Assembly (NCBI RefSeq): GCF_000021745.1
Contig: NC_011666.1
Location: 2,242,501 to 2,306,500 of the forward strand
DNA: 64,000 nucleotides
Source: Methylocella silvestris BL2
GTDB lineage: Bacteria > Pseudomonadota > Alphaproteobacteria > Rhizobiales > Beijerinckiaceae
Reading direction: 5' to 3'
Positions 1-8,488 of this stretch are shown piece by piece. Made by a program: the position numbers and the translations under genes. Below the pieces are notes generated by a model, which worked only from the letters and a program-made list of their open reading frames with translations, ran no database searches and was not told the origin of the DNA. Numbering within the stretch: position 1 is the first letter of the stretch; the number at the start of each line of letters is the position of its first letter.

Positions 1-316
1 TGGCGAGCAGGATGATTCCGCCGTCGCTTTCGGCAAGCAGGCCGCGCTCGGCGACGGGACGGCCGAGACGCAGAGTTTCGGTGAGATCAAGGCCGCCGAG
101 AAGGCGGCTGTCCGGAACGCCGATCGGAACGCGGCGTAGCGGCGTTGCTTCTGGGAGCAGGCGGGTCAGCCAGGACAAAAACGCCTCCCGCGCGGGCCCG
201 CTCCTGGCGCGAAGCACGATCCCCCGCAGTCCAGCCGGATCGATTGCGAACAGCGCCGCGGCCAGCAAGGGGTCGCGCCATGTGTCGCCGCCGCCGCAGG
301 CGCCAGTCTCGCTCAC
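1..316 (-). CDS. bchD: Magnesium chelatase subunit D, N-terminal part (partial)
   Basis: The GTG start at 316 overlaps the bchI stop (GTGA), so the two genes are translationally coupled. The readable 105 residues begin VSETGACGGGDTW and run through an AAA+-like N-terminal region (LLAAALFAIDPAGLRG, VPIGVPDSRLLGGLDL) without a Walker A motif, as expected for BchD/ChlD, whose AAA+ module is degenerate. The gene runs off the left edge of the window, so the acidic linker and VWA/MIDAS domain cannot be seen. BchD works with BchI and BchH to insert Mg2+ into protoporphyrin IX, the committed step of bacteriochlorophyll synthesis. The assignment rests on position after bchI plus this partial sequence. 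Confidence 0.85.
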   Translation of the reverse strand, partial: MSETGACGGGDTWRDPLLAAALFAIDPAGLRGIVLRARSGPAREAFLSWLTRLLPEATPLRRVPIGVPDSRLLGGLDLTETLRLGRPVAERGLLAESDGGIILLA

Positions 317-1338
317 GCCGCCGCCGGAAGTTCGCTCATCGCCCGCTCGACGCGCCGCGTCGAGCCGGATTCGTCCAGCGGATTGCGCCGCAGCCGGTGC
401 CGCAGGGCGGCGGGCGCGATCTGGCGCAGATGGTTTTCCGTGACGCTCAACGAGCCTTCGAGCGCGGCGATGGCGCGTGCGGCGCGGATCAGCGTCAGCT
501 CGCCGCGCAACCCGTCGGCGCCGAGCCGCATGCACAGCCGCGCCGCCCATTCGATCACGGCGTCGGGCGCCTCAACGGCGGCGAGCCGCTTGCGCGCGCC
601 GATGATTTTCGCGCGCAGGCGCCGTTCTTCCTTGCGCCAGAGCGCCGCGAAACCTTCGCGGTCGCGGTCGAAGGCCTCGCGCCGGCGCACCGCCTCGACG
701 CGCGATTTGACGTCGGACGGCGTTTTCACCTCGACCATGAGGCCGAAGCGGTCGAGCAGCTGCGGCCGCAACTCGCCCTCTTCTGGATTTCCGCTGCCGA
801 TCAGCACGAAACGCGCTGGATGGCGCAGGCTGAGGCCCTCGCGCTCGACGAGATTTTCGCCGGAGGCGGCGACGTCGATCAGGAGATCGACGAGGTGGTC
901 CTCGAGCAGATTAACTTCGTCGATATAGAGAAAGCCGCGATGGGCGCGACAGATAAGCCCCGGCTCGAAGGATTTTTGTCCGAGCGTCAGCGCCTTTTCG
1001 AGATCGAGCGCCCCGACGAGCCGGTCCTGCGTCGCGCCGAGCGGCAGATCGACCACCGGCGTCGGCGAAAACCGGGTCTTCAGGCCGCCGGCCGCCTTGC
1101 GGGCGCGGCAGGCGGGGCAAAGCTCGGCGCTGGATGGATCGCAGCCGTAGCGGCATCCCTCGACAGTGCGGATCGGCGGCAGCAGCGCTGCCAGCGCGCG
1201 GACCGCGGTCGATTTGCCGGCGCCACGATCGCCGAAGACGAGCACGCCGCCAATGGTCGGGTCGACCGCGGCACAGATAATGGCAAGTTTTAATTCTTCC
1301 TGCCCGACGATCGCCGTGAAGGGGAAGGCAGTCGGCAT
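313..1338 (-). CDS. bchI: Magnesium chelatase ATPase subunit I
   Basis: AAA+ motor of Mg-chelatase, 341 aa, close to the family's usual length. From the start chosen here, Walker A GDRGAGKS lies near residues 36-43, the family Cys segment GCRYGCDPSSAELCPAC at about 61-77, and Walker B FLYIDE at 136-141. The frame is open to an ATG at 1389 (and another at 1350), but the ATG at 1338 has a perfect GGAGG five bases upstream and starts at the conserved FPFTAIVGQ, so I prefer it. It is transcribed away from crtB, and bchD overlaps its stop. The 130-bp gap to crtB holds two PpsR-like boxes, which suggests oxygen- or light-dependent repression. Confidence 0.95.
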   Translation of the reverse strand: MPTAFPFTAIVGQEELKLAIICAAVDPTIGGVLVFGDRGAGKSTAVRALAALLPPIRTVEGCRYGCDPSSAELCPACRARKAAGGLKTRFSPTPVVDLPLGATQDRLVGALDLEKALTLGQKSFEPGLICRAHRGFLYIDEVNLLEDHLVDLLIDVAASGENLVEREGLSLRHPARFVLIGSGNPEEGELRPQLLDRFGLMVEVKTPSDVKSRVEAVRRREAFDRDREGFAALWRKEERRLRAKIIGARKRLAAVEAPDAVIEWAARLCMRLGADGLRGELTLIRAARAIAALEGSLSVTENHLRQIAPAALRHRLRRNPLDESGSTRRVERAMSELPAAA

Positions 1339-1393
1339 TTGCGCCTCCATTGGCCTCGATCGCCGCAGCTGCGCCGAAAGGAATGCCATTTGC

Positions 1394-1437
1394 TGTCAGC
1401 AAAAATGTACGTTACCGTATGTCAATTAAAATGTACA
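1394..1437. promoter_or_regulatory. Tandem PpsR/CrtJ-type operators
   Basis: The gap between bchI and crtB contains TGT-N12-ACA at 1420-1437 (exact match to the PpsR/CrtJ consensus) and TGT-N12-ACG at 1394-1411 (one mismatch). They are offset by 26 bp, a spacing compatible with cooperative binding of two dimers. A TTGACA-like hexamer on the minus strand lies inside the right box. PpsR/CrtJ represses bch, crt and puc promoters under oxygen in purple bacteria. No ppsR gene is in this window, so binding is inferred from sequence only. Confidence 0.6.
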
Positions 1438-1467
1438 CCGACGTAAACCATCTGGGGGAGAGTTTCG

Positions 1468-2535
1468 ATGGCATTCGGGCTTGAGGCTGTGACCGCCACG
1501 CATGAAATCGCGACCCTGCCATGCGCCCAGTCCGCGTTTCACCCGGAGGCCACGCGCCGGGAGCGCGCCGCCGCGCCGGATGAAATTGTCCTCCTCGCGC
1601 GCGAGCGGCTGAAAAAAGGGTCCACCAGCTTTTTCAAAGCCGCCCGCCTATTTCCCAAGAGCCAGAAGGCGAGCGCGTTCTTGCTCTACGCCTGGTGCCG
1701 CCATTGCGACGACGAGATCGACGGCCAAATCCTTGGAGCCGCGCCAGACATAACACGCCCACCCTGCCAACGAAGCCTTGAGGCGCGCGAGCGCACGCTC
1801 GCAACTTTGCGTGAAAAAACCGTCGCCGCGCTCGCTGGACAGGCCGACGAGCCGGTCTTCGCCGGATTGCAGCGCGTCGTCGTCTCTCATCAAATTCCCC
1901 ACCGCTACCCGCTCGACCTTATCGAGGGCATGGCGATGGATGTGCGCGGACGAAGCTACGCCTGCCTCGAGGATACGTTGAGCTATTCCTATTACGTCGC
2001 TGGCGTCGTCGGCGTGATGATGGCGACAATCATGGGCGTTCGCGACCGCGCGACGCTTGAGCGCGCGTCGGACCTTGGAATCGCCTTTCAGCTCACCAAT
2101 ATCGTCCGCGATGTCGTCGCCGACGCTGCGCTGGGCCGTTTTTATTTGCCGCAAAACTGGCTCGACGAAGAGGGCATTCTTCCTTGCGAAATCGGCGAAA
2201 GAGGTCATCGCGAGAAGGTGTTCCGTATTTCGGCGCGGCTCCTCGATGTCGCCGACGACTATTACAGATCCGCGTTGATCGGCATCGGGCGCCTCCCGTT
2301 TCGTTCGGCCTGGGCGATTGCTTCCGCCCGGCGGATCTATCGCGGGATTGGAGAGGCGGCGCGCGCAAGGGGGGCCGCCGCCTGGGACCGTCGCGCGCGC
2401 GCCGGAACAATCACTCAGGCTTCGGGGATTGCGCTCGGCGCGGTGGAGGCCGCGGTCCTCGTATCCCTTCGCGGCCGCAGCGAGCGAAAGCCGCGGCTCG
2501 GCCTCTGGACGCCTTCTCATCTGTGGACAAGTTGA
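1468..2535 (+). CDS. crtB: Phytoene synthase
   Basis: Condenses two geranylgeranyl diphosphates to phytoene, the first committed carotenoid step. The 355-aa protein has the squalene/phytoene synthase fold signatures: first Asp-rich motif DDEID at 81-85 (RHCDDEID), second Asp-rich motif DVVAD at 215-219 (NIVRDVVAD), and YAWCRHCD. The ATG at 1468 follows GGGGAGAG at good spacing. The first ~38 residues are a poorly conserved extension. It is divergent from bchI and shares the PpsR-like boxes, which fits coordinated carotenoid and bacteriochlorophyll control. A squalene-type (HpnC/D) role is the alternative, but the neighbourhood favours CrtB. Confidence 0.88.
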   Translation: MAFGLEAVTATHEIATLPCAQSAFHPEATRRERAAAPDEIVLLARERLKKGSTSFFKAARLFPKSQKASAFLLYAWCRHCDDEIDGQILGAAPDITRPPCQRSLEARERTLATLREKTVAALAGQADEPVFAGLQRVVVSHQIPHRYPLDLIEGMAMDVRGRSYACLEDTLSYSYYVAGVVGVMMATIMGVRDRATLERASDLGIAFQLTNIVRDVVADAALGRFYLPQNWLDEEGILPCEIGERGHREKVFRISARLLDVADDYYRSALIGIGRLPFRSAWAIASARRIYRGIGEAARARGAAAWDRRARAGTITQASGIALGAVEAAVLVSLRGRSERKPRLGLWTPSHLWTS

Positions 2536-2808
2536 ACCGAAATCGGCAGGCCCTCCTAAGCTTCTAGGTTTGCCACCACGATCGCCTTTCCGAATACATG
2601 AATTCATGGCGATCGCCTTGCCGCTATCCGAACTGCGGAAGGAGTGCCGACGTCACAAAGGAGTGGACTCCCACGGCAAGAGAGCATCACTGTCGACAAC
2701 GACGCAGGCCCCTTGGCCTGGATGATCCTTCCCCGCTGGCGATGCTGCCATTGCGGGGTCGCGGTGGTGACGGCGCGCGCCGTCCCAACGCAAAGAGGAT
2801 CCTCGAAA

Positions 2809-3192
2809 ATGTCGCACAGCAAATCCAAGCCCAACACCGCTTCGCCGAAAGCCGTTCGGGCCCCTGCGGTCTCCGCCATCGCTCCCATTGACGTCAAGGA
2901 CGAAGCCGCGGCGTTGGTCTCGCCCAGTCTGAAGCCTACGGCGTGCGCGGGAACGAAGCAGGATGCGGTGGTCGCAATGCTCAGGCGGCCGCAAGGCGCG
3001 ACCCTTGCCGCCATCATGACGGCGACAGGCTGGCAGCAGCACTCGGTTCGCGGCTTCCTCGCGGCCGTGGTGCGCAAGAAGCTCGGACTGAGGTTCGCAT
3101 CTGACAAGACGGGCGATGCCAGAACCTATCGCGTCGTGGCGCAGGACAGCGCCCCGCCACGCAAGGAAAAGACGCGCCGGAAAGCGGCGTGA
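2809..3192 (+). CDS. DUF3489 domain protein
   Basis: A 127-aa basic protein. The conserved block KQDAVVAMLRRPQGATLAAIM followed by TGWQQHSVRGFL matches the DUF3489 family, a winged-helix-like domain found next to DUF2924 and recombinase genes in alphaproteobacterial mobile cassettes. The frame is open to an ATG at 2644, but the sequence before MSHSKSK is not conserved-looking and 2809 has AGAGGA upstream, so I start there. Its stop overlaps the DUF2924 start (TGATG). The molecular role is unknown; DNA binding is inferred from the domain and the basic tail (RKEKTRRKAA). Confidence 0.75.
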   Translation: MSHSKSKPNTASPKAVRAPAVSAIAPIDVKDEAAALVSPSLKPTACAGTKQDAVVAMLRRPQGATLAAIMTATGWQQHSVRGFLAAVVRKKLGLRFASDKTGDARTYRVVAQDSAPPRKEKTRRKAA

Positions 3193-3668
3193 TGGGCATG
3201 TCACGGACCTCGTTCGATCGCGCCGCGTTCAAAGCCGAGGTCGAGCGCTTTCGCGCGCTCGGCCTCGAGGCGTTGCGACAGGAATGGCGCCGCCTCTGGC
3301 GCAGCGAGCCGCCGCAAATCAGCCGCGACCTGTTCGTTCTGGCGCTCGGCTACAGGATCCAGGAAATCGAGCATGGCGGGCTTGGTCAAGCGGCCCGGCG
3401 CAGGCTTCAAACGCTTGGCAAGGCCTTGCGTGAGAAAGGTCGAGCGGTTCCGCCGCCAGGCTCGGATCTGAAGCCCGGCTGCCGCCTGATCCGAGAATGG
3501 CATGGCCGCAGCCATAGCGTCACCGTGCTGGAAGATGGATTCGAATACGATGGCGAGACCTATCCCTCGCTGACCCAGATCGCCAAGAAGATCACCTCAG
3601 CGCATTGGTCCGGCCCGCGCTTCTTCGGCTTGCTGCCGGCGAATGGCGACGGAGGGCCACATGCGTGA
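3192..3668 (+). CDS. DUF2924 domain protein
   Basis: A 158-aa protein of the DUF2924 family, recognised by RALGLEALRQEWRRLW, ISRDLFVLALGYRIQE and the C-terminal SLTQIAKKITSAHWSGPRFF. The family almost always sits directly upstream of a large serine recombinase in Rhizobiales and may assist it, though no biochemical role is established. GTG 3189, ATG 3192 and ATG 3198 are all in frame; 3192 overlaps the DUF3489 stop by one base. The 3' end overlaps the recombinase start (ATGCGTGA). It appears intact while the recombinase behind it is broken. Confidence 0.8.
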   Translation: MGMSRTSFDRAAFKAEVERFRALGLEALRQEWRRLWRSEPPQISRDLFVLALGYRIQEIEHGGLGQAARRRLQTLGKALREKGRAVPPPGSDLKPGCRLIREWHGRSHSVTVLEDGFEYDGETYPSLTQIAKKITSAHWSGPRFFGLLPANGDGGPHA

Positions 3669-5398
3669 GGGGATCCCGGGACGAGTTAGCAAAGGTAAGC
3701 GCTGCGCGATCTATACCCGCAAATCGACGGAGGAAGGCCTCGATCAGGCCTTCAATTCACTCGACGCCCAGCGCGAAGCCTGCGCCGCCTTCATTCTCTC
3801 GCAAAAGCACGAGGGCTGGATCGCCGCGCCGAGGCTTTATGACGACGGCGGCTATTCCGGCGGCACGATGGAGCGTCCGGCTCTGAAACGGCTGATCGGC
3901 GATATCGAAGCCGGCGAGATCGACGTCATCGTCGTTTACAAGGTCGACCGGCTGACCCGGGCGCTGTCCGACTTTGCAAAGCTCGTCGATGTGTTCGATC
4001 GGCGCGGCGTCTCCTTCGTGTCGATCACCCAGCAGTTCAACACCACGACCAGCATGGGCCGGCTGACCTTGAACGTGCTTTTGTCCTTCGCCCAGTTCGA
4101 GCGCGAGGTGATCGGCGAGCGGGTGCGCGACAAGATCGCCGCCTCCAAGAAAAAAGGTATGTGGATGGGCGGCATGCCGCCGCTGGGCTATGACGTCAAG
4201 GACCGCAGGCTGGTCATCAACGAAGCCGAGGCGCAGCTTCTCGTGCGTATTTTCGAGCGTTATCTTGCGCAAAATCGGTTCACGCGCTGCGCGCGGAGCT
4301 AACGGATATCGGTATCGGCAGCAAGCGGCGCATCCGGGCCGATGGTTCGGAATATGGCGGCCAGAGTTTTTCGCGCGGGGCGCTGTACGCGCTGCTGCAG
4401 AACCGCCTCTACCGCGGCGAGATCAGCCACAATGGCGAAGTCTATGCGGGCGAGCATGCGGCGATCGTCGATGCTGAGCTTTGGAGCGCTGTTCAGGCGA
4501 CGCTCGCCGCCAATCGTGTGGGTCGCGTGACCGGCGTTGGCGCCAGGTCGCCGAGCCTGCTCGCCGGCATGGTCTTCGACGAAAAGGGCGAACGGCTGAC
4601 CCCGACCCACGCCGTCAAGAAGGGCGCGCGCTACCGCTATTATGTGTCCGCCTCGCTTGTGAGAGGGGAAAGAAGAGGCTCGCATGGCCGGCACATTCCT
4701 GCCGGCGATCTGGAAACGCTCGTGATCGGCAAGCTGCGCGACTTCTTCGCTGACGGCGGATCGATACGCGACGCCTACGCTTGCCAGGATGACGTCGCGA
4801 CGACTGCGGCCTGATCGAAGCCGCCCGTCAGATCACTGAGGACCTTGGCGGTTCCGCGCCGCAGGCAATCAAAGCGATTCTCGCCGGACTGCAGTGCCGC
4901 GTCGAAGTCGGACTCGATCGTCTCAACATCATGCTCGCCCGATGCCGAGTCGTGGCGCTGCTTGTGGGAACGACTGATCCCGACGCGCAGCGCCGCGCGC
5001 CGGCGCCGGCCCGCGAGGATCTCCTCACGCTCTCATCGCCCGCAGCGCTCAAGAGGGTCGGCCGCGAAATGCGCATGCTGATCGAGGGCGTCGCAGAGCA
5101 AACCGATCCCGATCCAAGCCTGCTGCGCATTCTAGTTCGGGCGCATCGCGTCCAGGCTCGCCTCAACCAGAACCCCAATCTGGGCGTACGCGACATCGCG
5201 CTGGAAGAGGGCGTGACGGCGCCACACCTCTATTCGATCCTGCGCGTGCCATGGCTCGCCCCGGACATCACGACGGCGATCGTCAACGGCAGACAGCCGT
5301 CCCACCTCACCGCCAAATCGCTGACGCGGCTTCTGCCGCGACTGCCGGCTGATTGGGCCGAACAAAAAAAGCTTCTGGACTTCCGCGAGACCGCATGA
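3661..5398 (+). pseudogene. Large serine recombinase, broken by two frameshifts
   Basis: Three frames must be joined to read one recombinase of about 580 aa. 3661-~4275 gives the catalytic domain (YTRKSTEE with the nucleophilic Ser, YKVDRLTRAL, FAQFEREVIGERVRDKIAA) and the start of the recombinase domain. ~4277-4790 gives ALYALLQNRLYRGEI and a degenerate zinc-ribbon region (RYRYYVSASLV). ~4795-5398 gives the C-terminal part with an HTH-like segment (GVRDIALEEGVTAPHLYSIL). The first break lies near 4270-4277 and the second near 4795. Either could be a sequencing error, but two in one gene suggest real decay of the cassette's integrase. Confidence 0.8.
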
Positions 5399-5892
5399 CG
5401 ATCGCGCTGGCGCGCAAGGGTCTGAATCGCGCAGACCGCGCCAATTCGAGTACGGCGTCGCGCCTTTGATCGACCCTCAATGTAAGGCGTCCCGACAACG
5501 CATGCGCGGCGGCGAACGATGGTCGCGAGCTCCTGACACGCGAACTGCGCTTAGGGTCGAGGCCCGCCGACGATCGATCGAAGTGCGGGGCGCGCCAAGC
5601 CGACAAGCTCTGGAGCGATGCTGGTCCGACCACACCGTGACGATCGCCTGCCCCTTTCCTCTGGCCGGAAGCCCCTCCGCGACGGCGCGCGGGACGCCGC
5701 TCGTTAGCGACAGAGCAGTGAATCTCAGAACGGCCGTGCAGAGAAAATGAGGCGGCAACAGGCGACAACGACGTCCAGAATCGTCTCCGTTGGAGAGCGT
5801 GGTTCCAAGCGCGCCCGCAACGCCCATATTTCGCGGCAGGATTCGCACTGCGCCAAAACCATAAACATTTTCAATATCAATGTGTTAAACAC
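5399..5892. other. Intergenic region without a recognised gene
   Basis: About 490 bp between the broken recombinase and tRNA-Gln. Open frames exist on both strands, but none has a recognisable domain, a good ribosome binding site or non-random composition. The presence of a tRNA at the right border and recombinase debris on the left would fit the edge of an old integrated element. I did not find a clear repeat of the tRNA 3' end within the cassette. Confidence 0.4.
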
Positions 5893-5967
5893 TGGCTGGG
5901 GCGGGAGGATTCGAACCTCCGCATGGCGGAATCAAAATCCGCTGCCTTACCGCTTGGCGACGCCCCA
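5893..5967 (-). tRNA. tRNA-Gln (TTG)
   Basis: On the minus strand the sequence folds as a cloverleaf: acceptor TGGGGCG/CGCCCCA, anticodon stem GCGGA/TCCGC enclosing the loop TTTTGAT with anticodon TTG, T arm GGTTCGAATCC, discriminator G and an encoded CCA. The length is 75 nt including CCA. It lies downstream of the small membrane protein gene and next to the mobile cassette. Confidence 0.95.
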
Positions 5968-6061
5968 AAATGCCCCGCTCGGCGAACCGCCGCGGCGGCA
6001 GGACCATAGAGCGAGGCGCCTTGCGCCGCAACCCGGCCGAACCCTTGAAATCCGCACGGCG

Positions 6062-6559
6062 TCAGTTCGGGATAATTTTCGGATCGCTCCCGCCGCGCCC
6101 GGCGAGCAGCCAATAGATCCATCCGGCGAAAGCGCCCGTCAGAAAGAAGACGAGGGCAAAGCGCAGTTCTTCCGGGCTCGCCGAGACCGCGCGGGAGGTC
6201 TGAAAGGCGGCGCGGGCGATCCAGGGAGCGGCAGCGGCGATCAGCCCTGTCGCGCCGACATACCAGAGCGCGGAGCGCACGCGCGCGACCTCTCCCACGG
6301 CGACGACCAGCGCCAGCGGCGCGACGCAAACGGCCACCGCCGCCGTCCAGACGAAGCGCGCGAGCTCCGCCCCCGCCCGCGCGGAGCCGTCGTCATCGCT
6401 TGAGCGCGCCAGCAGATAGAGAAGATAATCGGCAAAGGCGGCGCCGGTCCGGCGCAGCGCCGGATCAAGCGCCGCAGCGATGGGCAAAAAAAACAGCGCC
6501 GCGCCGATCGCGACCACCGCGCTGAAACAGACAATGAGCGTCCTGCGCACCCCGTTCAT
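6062..6559 (-). CDS. Hypothetical integral membrane protein
   Basis: A 165-aa protein with about four hydrophobic spans: residues ~7-30, a span near 70-92 (TAAVAVCVAPLALVVAVG), ~97-115 and ~135-155. I do not recognise the family. It lies 42 bp downstream of hom on the same strand, so it is probably co-transcribed. The charged loop between spans 1 and 2 (ARSSDDDGSARAG) and the short hydrophilic C terminus suggest an inner-membrane protein without a catalytic domain. Confidence 0.6.
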   Translation of the reverse strand: MNGVRRTLIVCFSAVVAIGAALFFLPIAAALDPALRRTGAAFADYLLYLLARSSDDDGSARAGAELARFVWTAAVAVCVAPLALVVAVGEVARVRSALWYVGATGLIAAAAPWIARAAFQTSRAVSASPEELRFALVFFLTGAFAGWIYWLLAGRGGSDPKIIPN

Positions 6560-6601
6560 GCCGAAAACCTTCGAGAAGCGCCGTCGCCGCCAGACATCGG
6601 C

Positions 6602-7909
6602 CTATTCACGTTCGATCCGGATGAATTGCGGCGCCAGCGCCACGAAGCCGTCGGCGACGACCGCCTCGAGCGCGGCGCGGATGGTCGCTTCATGCGTCGC
6701 ATAGGTGATCAGAATGACCGGCACGGCCCCCTGCGGCTCGGCATGGACGCCCGGGCGGCGGCGCTGCACGATGCTTTCGAGCGAGATGTCGCGTTCGGCG
6801 AATCTGGTCGCGATCGCCGCCGCCGCGCCAGGCCGATCGAACACCGACAGCCGCACATAATAGCCGCCGAGGTGGAGCTGCATCGGCGCGATCTCGGCCT
6901 TGACCAGCTCGCCGACCGGCAGGCCGAAAGGTTTCGAGCGGACGCCGCGGGCGATGTCGGCGATATCCGCGACAATGGCGGACGCGGTCGCCTCGCCGCC
7001 GGCGCCCGGCCCGACCAGGGTCAATTCATGCACGGCGTCGGCGTCGATCGTCACCGCGTTTGTAACCCCCATCACTTGCGCGATCGAAGACGTTTTCGGG
7101 ACCATCGTCGGATGCACCCGCTGTTCGATGCCGTCCTCGGTGCGCCGCGCGACGCCGAGCAGTTTGACCCGATAGCCGAGTTCGTCCGCCGCCTCGAGGT
7201 CGGCGAGGGTGATCGACTGGATTCCTTCGACCGCGATGGCCTGCGTATTGATCGCCGTTCCGAAGGCGAGCGATGTCAGAATGGCGAGCTTATGCGCCGT
7301 GTCGAAGCCGCCGATGTCGAAAGTCGGGTCGGCCTCGGCATAGCCGAGCCGCTGCGCCTCCTCGAGGCATTCGGCGAAGCTCAGCTTCTCGGTCTCCATC
7401 CGGCTCAGGATGTAATTGCAGGTGCCGTTCAAAATGCCATAGACGCGTTCGATGGAATTTCCGGCAAGCCCCTCGCGCAGCGTCTTGATGATCGGAATGC
7501 CGCCGGCCACGGAGGCCTCGAACGACAGCGCGACGCCCTTTTCCTCGGCGATCCCGGCGAGCCGCATGCCATGGGTCGCCAGCAGCGCCTTATTCGCGGT
7601 GACGCAGGATTTACCGGCGAAAAGCGCCGCCTCGACTGAGGCCAGCGCGACGCTTTCCGCGCCGCCGATCAGCTCGACGAAAATATCGATGTCCCCGGAG
7701 CGCGCCAAAACGACCGGGTCGTCGAACCATTTGGCCGCAGAAAGATCAACCCCGCGATCGCGAGCCGGGTCGCGCGCGGAGACGCCGGTCACGACGATCT
7801 CGCGCGCGGTGCGGCTGGTGAGAGCCTCGGCCTGGCGGTCAAGAAGGCGAACGACGGCCGCGCCTACGGTGCCAAGGCCGGCAAGTCCAATACGAAGAGC
7901 AGAAGGCAT
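6602..7909 (-). CDS. hom: Homoserine dehydrogenase
   Basis: Catalyses NAD(P)H-dependent reduction of aspartate semialdehyde to homoserine for Met, Thr and Ile synthesis. The 435-aa length and order are those of the monofunctional ACT-containing enzyme: Rossmann motif GLAGLGTVG at residues 8-16, catalytic-domain motifs NGTCNYILSRM and EADPTFDIGGFDTAHKL, then a C-terminal ACT domain from about residue 350 (YYVRLSVFDRPGAAAAIA) that usually gives threonine feedback inhibition. The ATG at 7909 begins directly at the Rossmann strand. The gene is followed by a small membrane protein gene. Confidence 0.95.
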   Translation of the reverse strand: MPSALRIGLAGLGTVGAAVVRLLDRQAEALTSRTAREIVVTGVSARDPARDRGVDLSAAKWFDDPVVLARSGDIDIFVELIGGAESVALASVEAALFAGKSCVTANKALLATHGMRLAGIAEEKGVALSFEASVAGGIPIIKTLREGLAGNSIERVYGILNGTCNYILSRMETEKLSFAECLEEAQRLGYAEADPTFDIGGFDTAHKLAILTSLAFGTAINTQAIAVEGIQSITLADLEAADELGYRVKLLGVARRTEDGIEQRVHPTMVPKTSSIAQVMGVTNAVTIDADAVHELTLVGPGAGGEATASAIVADIADIARGVRSKPFGLPVGELVKAEIAPMQLHLGGYYVRLSVFDRPGAAAAIATRFAERDISLESIVQRRRPGVHAEPQGAVPVILITYATHEATIRAALEAVVADGFVALAPQFIRIERE

Positions 7910-7990
7910 GAAAGGAAGAGCCGTAAAAGGAATGGGTGGGAACGCGACAGGCGCTGGCGATCCGATGCGCCTCGCCCGGGAACGGTTTCA

Positions 7991-8039
7991 GAGCATGACG
8001 CCGAAAAGCTGGAGACTTTTCGAAACCGGCATTATGCTC
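7991..8039. repeat. Palindromic intergenic repeat, first unit
   Basis: GAGCAT...ATGCTC with inner complementary arms (GCCGAAAAG and CTTTTCGAAACCGGC) forms an imperfect hairpin of about 49 bp. Elements starting GAGCATG and ending ATGCTC are common intergenic repeats in Rhizobiales. Only this clear copy is present in the window; a degenerate relative may start near 57441. Confidence 0.55.
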
Positions 8040-8053
8040 CAACTGTTGGAATC

Positions 8054-8101
8054 GATCACATTTCATAATTTTGGATCGTTACGGTCCAAAACCTAGTGAT
8101 C
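8054..8101. repeat. Palindromic intergenic repeat, second unit
   Basis: GATCAC...GTGATC as outer arms and TTTTGGA...TCCAAAA as inner arms form a near-perfect hairpin. It starts 15 bp after the first unit, so the two look like a composite mosaic element. It lies about 390 bp upstream of map and about 150 bp upstream of hom. Confidence 0.55.
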
Positions 8102-8488
8102 TAAGGCCAATTGTGCCCCGGGTTCCCCGATCGAGGCTGGAGCGGATGGGCCGGACCTTGCCCGTTTTCTTGGAATCGATCAAGAGTCCTGCGCCGATGA
8201 GCAATCCGACCGGGGAAATTGCAAAAAAAGCGGCGGCGCTTGCGTTTATGCGGGCGCGGCCGCAAGATTTGGCGGAATTTGTGTTGGCTGGAGATTGCTC
8301 GATGTCCGCGGCTCTTCCACTTCTCGCCAGTTTGGCTGGCCTCATCTCGCTCCTGATCGGAGCGATGGCCAGCCGCGCGCGGCTGACGGCGCAGCCGGCC
8401 GCCTTGCATCGCCGTGGCAACCGCTTAAATTAATCCAGTAATCCAGCTTGGAGCCAACGGGCAAGACGCCCGGCGGCGGGAATTTGCT

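Larger units (their letters stand above)
7910..8488. other. Intergenic region with palindromic repeats
   Basis: About 580 bp between divergent hom and map. It contains two adjacent palindromic elements (7991-8039 and 8054-8101). An open frame on the plus strand (8199-8433, MSNPTGEIAKKAAALAF onward with one hydrophobic stretch) could encode a 78-aa protein. I cannot distinguish it from chance in this GC-rich DNA and do not call it. Confidence 0.5.

Noticed and set aside
145-1293. Long plus-strand open frame opposite bchI
   Set aside because: Arg/Ala-rich composition typical of antisense frames in GC-rich genes; bchI on the minus strand has full family motifs.
8071-8433. Possible 78-120-aa protein upstream of map
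   Set aside because: Runs through a palindromic repeat, no clear ribosome binding site, composition similar to shadow frames on the other strand.
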